In this document: piece by piece, positions 1 through 5,445 of the stretch
Numbering within the stretch: position 1 is the stretch's first letter
Layout of the letters: every line of letters starts with the position of its first letter
Assembly (NCBI GenBank): GCA_900766585.1
Contig: CAAFVV010000015.1
Location: forward strand, 1 to 16,426
Reading direction: 5' to 3'
DNA from: Clostridia bacterium
GTDB taxonomy: Bacteria; Bacillota; Clostridia; Oscillospirales; Acutalibacteraceae
Length of the DNA: 16,426 nt
The notes under the pieces: model-generated
The model's database searches: none
Seen by the model: only the letters and a program-made list of their open reading frames with translations
Told to the model about the DNA's origin: nothing
Translations under genes and position numbers: made by a program

Positions 1-55
1 CGCGGATCTTTTCTCTTCTTGCCTCTTCTTCCGGGGTTCGCTTTCTTCTTGTCAT
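1..55 (-). CDS. IS256-family transposase, N-terminal fragment (partial)
   Basis: Only the first 18 codons are inside the window (MTRRKRTPEEEARREKIR); the rest lies beyond position 1. The Arg/Lys-rich start followed by an EEEARREKIR helix matches, from memory, the N-terminus of IS256-family mutator-type DDE transposases common in Clostridia. The start is ATG at 55-53, preceded by a strong GGAGG SD site 7 nt upstream. That SD lies inside a perfect hairpin (63-101), which should limit translation. Neither the catalytic domain nor the intactness of the gene can be judged from this fragment. Confidence 0.55.
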   Translation of the reverse strand, partial: MTRRKRTPEEEARREKIR

Positions 56-62
56 ATAAATT

Positions 63-101
63 CCTCCAATGTGTTCTTTCTATTTTACACCACATTGGAG
101 G
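63..101 (-). promoter_or_regulatory. Hairpin sequestering the transposase ribosome binding site
   Basis: CCTCCAATGTG at 63-73 and its exact reverse complement CACATTGGAGG at 91-101 form an 11-bp perfect stem with a 17-nt loop. In the minus-strand transcript the 3' arm contains the GGAGG SD of the transposase start at 55, so the folded RNA would hide the ribosome binding site. Hairpins of this kind are known from other insertion sequences (IS10, IS50) as protection against translation of read-through transcripts. That role here is inference. Confidence 0.6.
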
Positions 102-167
102 TTTACACAATATTGGGGACGGTCTCTTATCTCCCGAAAATATGCACCATGTCCGATTTCTGATATG

Positions 168-281
168 CCCCTGTCAAGCAGACAGAAAAGCAAATAGGAT
201 TCCTTCTTTCTCCTCTGCTGCGCAGCAGGGGGGGGATCTTCGCTAAAATGCTATAATTTTTTACTGTCTGTTTGACAGGGG
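168..281. repeat. Spaced 18-bp inverted repeat, possible MITE-like unit
   Basis: CCCCTGTCAAGCAGACAG (168-185) and CTGTCTGTTTGACAGGGG (264-281) are reverse complements at 17 of 18 positions, separated by 78 nt. The spacer holds a 14-nt perfect palindrome at 215-228 followed by a run of G. No gene is seen inside. It could be a small non-autonomous element or a transcript hairpin downstream of the lipoprotein gene. A single copy cannot decide between these. Confidence 0.45.
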
Positions 282-315
282 ATGCTCCGGCAAGCCATGC
301 GGAGGTGTTGTGTTT

Positions 316-888
316 TTACGCGGTTTTGGTCAGCTTCTGATACACCTGCGCGGTCTGTTTCGCCAGATCGCGATGCCCGGCACCGTCTTGTGAGGTTTTT
401 CCCTCACACAACAGCGAAAAATCCGACAGGAACAGGTCTTCAAGCTGTGTATCGGTATAGGCCTCTCGCAGCGAAGTGTCAACCGTCAGGCCGTTGGCCT
501 CGAACAGCTTCAGCAGGTAGTGTCCCCCCGCCGATTTCAACGCGTCCTCGGTGTAGGTTGTCCTGCACAATCCCATCTGCCGCAAAACGGCCTCCGTGCG
601 CATGATCAGCTCGATTGTGCCATCATAATCGATGCCCATCGTATAGGTGCAGGCATCGGTCTCCCCCTTCAGGAATTTCGGTGTCACCTCAAGGACCAGA
701 CCCTCGGCTGTGTCTTCGGCAACGCCGTCCGGCAGGGAAAGCCCGTTGTCCGAAAGCACCGCCAGCAGCTCACTGCCGGACATACCCGTCAGCTCGTCGG
801 CAGTATACCTCTTTGTCGGCTCCTGCCGACAGCCGGCGGCCGCTATCCCCAAAATCAGCACCGCCAGCAAACACAGAAATCGTCGCAT
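316..888 (-). CDS. Small secreted lipoprotein of unknown function
   Basis: A 190-aa protein with a type II signal peptide: basic MRRF, a hydrophobic stretch (LCLLAVLILGIAAAG), then a lipobox ending AAGC with Cys at about residue 20. It should be lipidated and anchored on the outer face of the cytoplasmic membrane. The mature part is acidic and soluble, with no domain I recognise. The start is ATG at 888, with AAAGGTGAG about 5 nt upstream; a GTG at 897 lies inside that SD and is unlikely. The gene sits 26 nt downstream of the damaged hypothetical gene on the same strand and is probably co-transcribed from the promoter at 1546-1574. No clear intrinsic terminator follows it. Confidence 0.75.
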   Translation of the reverse strand: MRRFLCLLAVLILGIAAAGCRQEPTKRYTADELTGMSGSELLAVLSDNGLSLPDGVAEDTAEGLVLEVTPKFLKGETDACTYTMGIDYDGTIELIMRTEAVLRQMGLCRTTYTEDALKSAGGHYLLKLFEANGLTVDTSLREAYTDTQLEDLFLSDFSLLCEGKTSQDGAGHRDLAKQTAQVYQKLTKTA

Positions 889-914
889 AAAACTCACCTT
901 TCTTTTGTGCCTAT

Positions 915-1337
915 TTACGCTTGTTCTGATTTGAAATCCATTGAAGTTGGTTGAATTCCCGGAGAACTCTTGTGTTTGTACACAATATAATATATTGAAC
1001 TATTGTACGTTACGGTGGGAGCATAACTCACCCCTTTTATCGAACTTTCATTCGTCCAAACCTTTTGTCCCGGAGAAGAATATTTCCACTTAAGAGGCAA
1101 TGTCCTCCCGGGTTTATGCGACCATTCGTTAACGGACACAGAAAACGGTCGCATAAAATGATAGTCATCACCATTATTTGCTTTTCTCATGGCAATAACC
1201 TTAAAATACTGATCCGGGAGAGAATTTGGCTTTGTGGTTAAAGTGTATCCCCAGTAACCCTCTGTTGCCAAATCAGCAAGAACCACATTAGCCATTTGAG
1301 ATATAGACATGCTCAGACTAAAGCTTCTTCCGGACAT
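915..1337 (-). CDS. Hypothetical protein, probably a 5'-damaged gene remnant
   Basis: An open frame of up to 140 codons. I do not recognise the family with confidence; the segment DDYHFMRPFSVSVNEWSHKP at about residues 57-76 resembles secreted Firmicute proteins I recall only vaguely. None of the in-frame ATGs (1337, 1310, 1295) has an SD. A strong AAGGAGGTG lies upstream at 1419-1411 behind a near-perfect promoter. From there two short reading frames open: one from the GTG inside the SD (MKRNIIFSLL, signal-peptide-like) and one from ATG at 1381 (MPKQFKGIDFFNPGKCPEEA, then LV and a TGA at 1315-1313). Both end before joining this frame. The simplest reading is a gene broken by one or more frameshifts. 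A functional protein starting at 1310 or 1337 is the alternative. Confidence 0.45.
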   Translation of the reverse strand: MSGRSFSLSMSISQMANVVLADLATEGYWGYTLTTKPNSLPDQYFKVIAMRKANNGDDYHFMRPFSVSVNEWSHKPGRTLPLKWKYSSPGQKVWTNESSIKGVSYAPTVTYNSSIYYIVYKHKSSPGIQPTSMDFKSEQA

Positions 1338-1381
1338 TTGCCCGGGTTGAAGAAATCTATCCCTTTAAATTGCTTGGGCAT

Positions 1382-1624
1382 CAGAGCAGTGAGAAAATTA
1401 TGTTGCGTTTCACCTCCTTATCCGATTGTGTAATAAGCATTGTATGTTATCACCCCATCTCTGTTAACGCAGCCCGTCCTTCAACTGCGAAATCAATATC
1501 CCGTTTATGTCAGTACATCTTCGCCTTCCCTGATTTACTGTCACAATAATATCATATATATTCTCTTTTGTCAACAGAATTTAGTGTCATTTGACCAATG
1601 CGTTTGACGGCAGCGTCCGGCGGT
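1382..1624. other. Intergenic region with leader of the minus-strand unit
   Basis: No gene is seen. It holds the near-consensus minus-strand promoter at 1546-1574, a transcribed leader of about 120 nt and the strong SD at 1411-1419 (AAGGAGGTG on the minus strand). It is clearly AT-richer than the operons to its right. Confidence 0.5.
1546..1574 (-). promoter_or_regulatory. Sigma-A promoter, near consensus
   Basis: On the minus strand TTGACA (1574-1569) is followed by a 17-nt spacer and TATTAT (1551-1546). The -35 is perfect, the -10 matches 5 of 6 and the spacing is ideal. It points at the damaged hypothetical gene and the lipoprotein gene downstream. Confidence 0.7.
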
Positions 1625-2410
1625 TTACTTCGCCCGCAGCCCCTCCGCGACAAAGAACAGGCGCGGCATCGGCAAAAGCACCGTGCCGTTTTCCCGCACG
1701 GGATAATCCGCCGAAAGGGCAGCCTGCAGCGCCGACAAAAACGGCTCCCGCTCTGTCTCATCCAAGGCATCCAGATACGGGCGCAGGCCGCTGCCGCGGT
1801 ACCAGTCCAGCACGCCGCCGACCGAATCGACCGTGTGATAATACACGGTCGTCCAAAGCTGCACACGGGCAAACTGGCGGCAAAGGCAGTCATAATACCA
1901 CTCCGGCTCCCGCACATGAAACGGATAGGCTGCCGAAAGCCGCGCCCACGCGCCGTCCGGCGCCGTCAGCGCTCGCAGCACCCGGTAAAACGCCGCTTCC
2001 TGCACCAGCGGAATCTGCACCGCAAGCGTTCCCTCCGGCGACAGGCAGCCGGCAAGCGCCGACAGCACCGCCTCCGGCCCGGGGATCCACTGCAGACAGG
2101 CGTTGGAAAAGATCAGATCAAACGGCTGCCCGCTGAGCGCGGACAGCCCGTCCGGCACGGCGGCGCGCACAAACGGCACGCCGGAGCAGGCGGCGCGCGC
2201 CTTTTTGAGCATCTCCTCCGATGCATCAATGCCGCAGACCCGTGCCGCAGGAAACGCGGCGGCAAGCTGCGCCGTGCTGTTGCCGGGGCCGCAGCCCACG
2301 TCCAGCACGCTCGACGGCGTCAGCTCCGCAAGGCGGGCAAGCAGGTCGCGGCAGGGGCGTCCCCGCTCCTTAGAAAAGCGCAGATAGCGCGCGGGATCCC
2401 AGTCACCCAT
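1625..2410 (-). CDS. tam: Trans-aconitate 2-methyltransferase
   Basis: A 261-aa class I SAM-dependent methyltransferase, close in length to E. coli Tam (252 aa). The family methylates trans-aconitate, a spontaneous by-product of cis-aconitate that inhibits aconitase. It opens with the Tam-like MGDWDPARYLRFSKERGRP. The SAM-binding motif I LDVGCGPGNST is at residues 36-46, the acidic motif II loop GIDASEEM follows, and LIFSNACLQWIPG corresponds to the LIFANASLQWLP segment I recall for E. coli Tam. The C-terminal TTVYYHTVDS and GLRPYLDALDETE segments also fit Tam. The start ATG at 2410 has a GGGGGGAG SD. It lies 18 nt after the acetyltransferase gene and is probably transcribed with it from the promoter at 3031-3059. 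Substrate is inferred from overall similarity. Confidence 0.85.
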   Translation of the reverse strand: MGDWDPARYLRFSKERGRPCRDLLARLAELTPSSVLDVGCGPGNSTAQLAAAFPAARVCGIDASEEMLKKARAACSGVPFVRAAVPDGLSALSGQPFDLIFSNACLQWIPGPEAVLSALAGCLSPEGTLAVQIPLVQEAAFYRVLRALTAPDGAWARLSAAYPFHVREPEWYYDCLCRQFARVQLWTTVYYHTVDSVGGVLDWYRGSGLRPYLDALDETEREPFLSALQAALSADYPVRENGTVLLPMPRLFFVAEGLRAK

Positions 2411-2428
2411 AGCGGCTCCCCCCCTTTT

Positions 2429-2980
2429 TTACAGCGAACGGATCACGCGGCAGGGGTTGCCGACCGCGAGACTGTTCGGCGGAATATCCTTTGTGACGAC
2501 GCTCCCCGCACCGATCACGCTGTTGTCGCCGATGGTCACGCCGGGCAGCACCAGTGCGCCCGTGCAGATCCAGACGTTGTTGCCGATGGTCACGGGGTGA
2601 GTGTATTCCAGCCCGCGGATCCGCTCCTCCACGACCATGGAATGCTCCTCGGTGATAATGCAGACGTTTGGCGCGATAAACACGTTGTTGCCGATGGTGA
2701 TTTTGCCGCTGTCCATCAGCCGCCCGCCGACATTCATAAAGAAGTTGTCGCCGACCGTCGTGTTGGTGCCATAGGTGCAAAACAGCGGCTGCTCGACGAC
2801 CGCATTTGCCCCGACATGCCCGAGCAGCTCGCGCAGCAGCCGGTCGCGTCCCTCGCGGTCCAGCGGGTTCAGCTGATTATACGCATACAGAGTCGCCGTG
2901 GTCTTTTCCCGCTCGGCGACCAGCGCGGGATCGCCCGGCTGGTACAAAAGCCCGGCAAACGATTTCTCTTTTTCCGTCAT
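2429..2980 (-). CDS. Sugar O-acetyltransferase (maltose/galactoside acetyltransferase type)
   Basis: A 183-aa cytoplasmic left-handed beta-helix acyltransferase that moves acetyl from acetyl-CoA to a sugar hydroxyl. Residues 5-55 form the short Mac domain (LLYQPGDPALVAEREKT...YNQLNPLD). From about residue 70 hexapeptide repeats follow (TVGDNFFMN, ITIGNNVFIAPNV, VTIGNNVWICTGALVLPGV, TIGDNSVIGAGSVVTKDIP), ending with the usual NPCRVIR. His113 (ITEEHSM) sits where the catalytic His of the family lies. The start is ATG at 2980 with GGGAGG 9 nt upstream; the frame stays open much further upstream, but that part is not protein-like. It is the first gene of a two-gene minus-strand unit with tam. The true acceptor sugar is unknown. 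Confidence 0.85.
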   Translation of the reverse strand: MTEKEKSFAGLLYQPGDPALVAEREKTTATLYAYNQLNPLDREGRDRLLRELLGHVGANAVVEQPLFCTYGTNTTVGDNFFMNVGGRLMDSGKITIGNNVFIAPNVCIITEEHSMVVEERIRGLEYTHPVTIGNNVWICTGALVLPGVTIGDNSVIGAGSVVTKDIPPNSLAVGNPCRVIRSL

Positions 2981-3014
2981 TTTCGGTATCCTCCCGTCCC
3001 AAGACGCACACGGC

Positions 3015-3030
3015 GTCCGTTTACACGGAC
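3015..3030. promoter_or_regulatory. Palindrome at the transcription start of the acetyltransferase unit
   Basis: GTCCGT-TTAC-ACGGAC is a perfect 6-bp inverted repeat with a 4-nt spacer, lying directly downstream of the -10 box at 3036-3031 and over the predicted start point. It could be a repressor operator or a 5' leader hairpin. Neither is proven. Confidence 0.35.
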
Positions 3031-3059
3031 AGTATACAAAATCGCGGCAGCAATGGCAA
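3031..3059 (-). promoter_or_regulatory. Sigma-A promoter of the acetyltransferase-tam unit
   Basis: On the minus strand TTGCCA (3059-3054), a 17-nt spacer and TATACT (3036-3031). Each box matches 5 of 6 consensus positions. It lies about 50 nt upstream of the acetyltransferase start and is divergent from the hydrogenase promoter. Confidence 0.65.
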
Positions 3060-3164
3060 GGGGAAAGGGCGGATTTTTGCATTCTTCCGGCGCCGTTCCG
3101 GTGCCGGCACACCGCCGCCACACGCAAAAGCGCAGAAAAATTCCGGTTTGCCGCCGCTCCCGGC

Positions 3165-3193
3165 TTTACAAAAGCCGCCGTTCGTGTTAAACT
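3165..3193 (+). promoter_or_regulatory. Promoter of the hydrogenase operon
   Basis: TTTACA (3165-3170), a 17-nt spacer and TAAACT (3188-3193), giving 5/6 and 4/6 matches to consensus. The -10 box is embedded in the Rex-like operator at 3184-3201, so a bound repressor would block RNA polymerase. The leader to the first start codon is about 60 nt and contains a small perfect stem (CGGGGAA-TC-TTCCCCG, 3208-3223). Confidence 0.6.
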
Positions 3194-3201
3194 ATTCACA
3201 A
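3184..3201 (+). promoter_or_regulatory. Rex-type redox operator
   Basis: GTGTTAAACTATTCACAA matches the Gram-positive Rex box (TTGTTAA or TTGTGAA, 4 nt, TTAACAA or TTCACAA): the left half matches TTGTTAA at 6 of 7 and the right half is exactly TTCACAA. Rex represses fermentative and hydrogenase genes when the NADH/NAD ratio is low. The site overlaps the -10 box of the operon promoter, the classic position for such repression. The rex gene itself is not in this window. Confidence 0.65.
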
Positions 3202-3260
3202 AAGCGTCGGGGAATCTTCCCCGGCTGTAACGACGGAGACGATCAAAGGAGACAGTACAC

Positions 3261-3500
3261 ATGAAAATTACCGTTTGCATCGGCAGCGCCTGCCATCTCA
3301 AAGGCTCCCGCCAGGTCGTGGAGCGGCTGACCCAGCTTGTGAACGAGGCGGGGCTTTCCGACCGCGTTGAGCTGTCCGGCACCTTCTGCCTCGGACACTG
3401 CGAAAACGGCGTCAGCGTGGATATTGATGGCACCGTACATACCGTCTCACCCGAGACGGTAGACGATTTCTTTGCCCGCGAAGTGAAAGCGAGGGTGTGA
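3261..3500 (+). CDS. Thioredoxin-like [2Fe-2S] ferredoxin (NuoE/HydC-type), first copy
   Basis: A 79-aa protein that is essentially the C-terminal thioredoxin-like [2Fe-2S] domain of NuoE/HydC subunits. The four cluster ligands are C6, C11, C43 and C47 (CIGSACHLKG and GTFCLGHCENG). Such proteins pass single electrons inside redox complexes. It is the first gene of the hydrogenase operon, with AAAGGAGA upstream of ATG 3261, and ends 4 nt before its paralogue. It probably delivers electrons to or from a hydrogenase of the operon, or from an NADH-oxidising partner encoded elsewhere. It lacks the N-terminal helical bundle of full NuoE, so it is a stand-alone electron carrier. Confidence 0.8.
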   Translation: MKITVCIGSACHLKGSRQVVERLTQLVNEAGLSDRVELSGTFCLGHCENGVSVDIDGTVHTVSPETVDDFFAREVKARV

Positions 3501-3504
3501 CAAA

Positions 3505-3762
3505 ATGGTCGTATTGATCTGCGTCGGCAGCTCCTGCCACCTGCGGGGCGCGCCCGAGATCGTGGAGCTGCTGCAAAACGAGGTGGCGTCCCGGCATCTC
3601 GAGGACGACGTGACGCTGGCGGGCAGCTTCTGCTCCGGCCGCTGCAACCGCGAGGGCGTGACGATCACGGTGGACGACGAGGTGTTCACCGGCATCACCC
3701 CGCAGACATTTCCGGAATTTTTCAGGACGCATATTCTGGCACCGCTCGGCAAAGAGGAGTGA
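3505..3762 (+). CDS. Thioredoxin-like [2Fe-2S] ferredoxin (NuoE/HydC-type), second copy
   Basis: An 85-aa paralogue of the preceding protein. The four cysteines are at the same positions (C6, C11, C43, C47), in CVGSSCHLRG and GSFCSGRCNREG, and the two align end to end without large gaps, so a tandem duplication is likely. The start ATG 3505 has GAGGGTG upstream. The stop is 6 nt before the HydS-like gene, which suggests tight co-translation. The loop residues differ between the copies (LGHCEN versus SGRCNRE), so partners or midpoint potentials may differ. Role as electron carrier is inferred from family and context. Confidence 0.8.
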   Translation: MVVLICVGSSCHLRGAPEIVELLQNEVASRHLEDDVTLAGSFCSGRCNREGVTITVDDEVFTGITPQTFPEFFRTHILAPLGKEE

Positions 3763-3768
3763 GCAAGC

Positions 3769-5445
3769 ATGGCAAACTGCCTGACACTGAAGAAATCCAA
3801 CTGCAAGAACTGCTATAAATGCATCCGTCACTGCCCGGTCAAATCCATCCGTTTTTCGGGGAACCAGGCGCACATCATCGACAATGAGTGCATCCTGTGC
3901 GGTCACTGCTTTGTGGTCTGTCCCCAAAACGCCAAGGAGATCGTGGACGAAACGGAAAAAGCCAAGGTGCTGATCCAGAGCGGCGCGCCGGTCTGGGTCA
4001 GTCTCGCCCCCTCCTTTGCCGCCAACTACGAGGGCATCGGCATCGACGGCATGAACGAGGCGCTCAAAAGCCTCGGCTTTGCGGGCGCGGAGGAGACGGC
4101 AGTCGGCGCGACCATCGTAAAGCGCGAATACGAGCGGCTGCTCAGGGAGGAGCAGCGGGATATCCTCATCTCCTCCTGCTGCCACTCGGTCAATCTCCTG
4201 ATCCAGAAATATTTCCCCGCCGAGCTGCCCTACCTCGCCGACGTGCTGTCACCGATGCAGGCGCACTGCGCCGACATAAAGCACCGCTATCCCGGCGCCA
4301 AAACGGTCTTTATCGGCCCCTGCGTCGCCAAAAAGGACGAGGCGGAGCATTACGGCGGGCTGGTGGACGCGGTGCTGACGTTTGAAGAGCTGACCGCCTG
4401 GATGGCGGCGGCAAATGTGACGCCCGCCGCCCGGCCCGACCGGCGCGAGGACAGCCGCGCCCGCTTCTTCCCCACCACCGGCGGCGTGTTAAAGACCATG
4501 GCACAGGACGCGCCGGGCTACACCTATATGGCGGTGGACGGCGTGGAAAACTGCATCGCTGCCCTGCGGGATATTGAAGAGGGGCACATCCACCACTGCT
4601 TTATCGAGATGTCCTCCTGTGTCGGCAGCTGCGTCGGCGGCCCCGTCATGGAGAAGTACCACCGCGCGCCCGTCCGCGACTATGCCGCTGTGGCGGAATA
4701 CGCCGGCACACGCGATTTTGCGGTCGCACAGCCGGACATTCCCGCACTGAAAAAGGCGTTTGAGCCGATCGACCGCCGTCTGCCCTATCCGAGCGAGGCG
4801 GAGATCCGCGACATTCTGCGGCAGATGGGGAAAAACAAGCCCGAGGATGAGCTCAACTGCGGCTCCTGCGGCTACAACACCTGCCGCGAAAAGGCAGTCG
4901 CCATCATTCAGGGCAAAGCTGAGATCTCCATGTGTCTGCCCTATTTAAAGGAGCGGGCGGAGAGCTTTTCCGACACCATCGTCAATAACACGCCGAACGG
5001 TCTGATTGTGCTCAACGAAAACCTCGAGGTACAGCAGATCAACACCGCCGCGCGCAAGATCCTGAATATCCGCAGCGCCTCTGACGTGCTCGGCGATCAG
5101 GTCGTACGCATACTGGATCCGAAGCCGTTTCTGGATGTGCTGCATACCGGCCGCGCCCTGCGCGACCAGCGGGAGTATCTCGCCGAATATGACAAATATG
5201 TGGAACAGACGATCGTATTCGACCGGGACTGCCATGTGCTGATTGGCATCCTGCGCGATATCACCGAGGAGGAAAACGAGCGGGAGAAAAAGGAAACGCT
5301 CGGCCGCCAGACGGTGGAGATCGCCGACCGGGTCGTGGATAAGCAGATGCGCATCGTGCAGGAGATCGCCTCGCTGCTCGGTGAGACCGCTGCCGAGACC
5401 AAGATCGCGCTGACCAAGCTGAAGGAGTCTATCGCCGATGAATAA
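3769..5445 (+). CDS. hydS: PAS-domain [FeFe] hydrogenase, HydS-like (group C, putative sensory)
   Basis: A 558-aa cytoplasmic protein. Two N-terminal [4Fe-4S] sites use C12/C15/C18/C22 and C41/C44/C47/C51. The H-cluster domain (about 70-300) has motif L1 SSCCHSV (C137, C138), L2 FIGPCVAKKDE (C185) and L3 EMSSCVGSCVGGP (C284, C288). A further four-Cys FeS domain follows (C364, C367, C372, C389), then a PAS domain at about 397-505 and a C-terminal helical tail. This order is that of the sensory HydS (group C) hydrogenases, which are poor catalysts and are thought to sense H2 or redox state. Relative to catalytic enzymes, the L2 Met is Gly183 and the L3 Met is Ser282, changes described for this group. 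It overlaps the phosphatase gene by 8 nt, indicating translational coupling and a direct functional pair. Confidence 0.85.
   Translation: MANCLTLKKSNCKNCYKCIRHCPVKSIRFSGNQAHIIDNECILCGHCFVVCPQNAKEIVDETEKAKVLIQSGAPVWVSLAPSFAANYEGIGIDGMNEALKSLGFAGAEETAVGATIVKREYERLLREEQRDILISSCCHSVNLLIQKYFPAELPYLADVLSPMQAHCADIKHRYPGAKTVFIGPCVAKKDEAEHYGGLVDAVLTFEELTAWMAAANVTPAARPDRREDSRARFFPTTGGVLKTMAQDAPGYTYMAVDGVENCIAALRDIEEGHIHHCFIEMSSCVGSCVGGPVMEKYHRAPVRDYAAVAEYAGTRDFAVAQPDIPALKKAFEPIDRRLPYPSEAEIRDILRQMGKNKPEDELNCGSCGYNTCREKAVAIIQGKAEISMCLPYLKERAESFSDTIVNNTPNGLIVLNENLEVQQINTAARKILNIRSASDVLGDQVVRILDPKPFLDVLHTGRALRDQREYLAEYDKYVEQTIVFDRDCHVLIGILRDITEEENEREKKETLGRQTVEIADRVVDKQMRIVQEIASLLGETAAETKIALTKLKESIADE

Larger units (their letters stand above)
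1..126 (-). mobile_element. IS256-like insertion sequence, end fragment (cut by window edge)
   Basis: The outer end of an insertion sequence whose body lies to the left of the window. The terminal sequence, read on the minus strand from 126, is GAGACCGTCCCCAATATTGT followed by GTAAAC. From memory this resembles ends of clostridial IS256-type elements. It is followed by a hairpin and then the transposase start at 55. The other terminal repeat and any target-site duplication cannot be seen, so the exact boundary is inferred. Confidence 0.6.

Noticed and set aside
1598..3190. Plus-strand 530-codon open frame across tam and the acetyltransferase
   Set aside because: It is Arg/His/Pro-rich with no domain, lies antisense to two well-supported genes and is a by-product of high GC.
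3208..3223. CGGGGAA-TC-TTCCCCG stem as a terminator or riboswitch ahead of the hydrogenase operon
   Set aside because: Too short, 2-nt loop and no T-run; kept only as a minor leader stem.
2981..3433. N-terminal extension of the acetyltransferase gene upstream to 3433
   Set aside because: It would run antisense through the first hydrogenase-operon gene and both promoters; the Mac domain begins right after ATG 2980.
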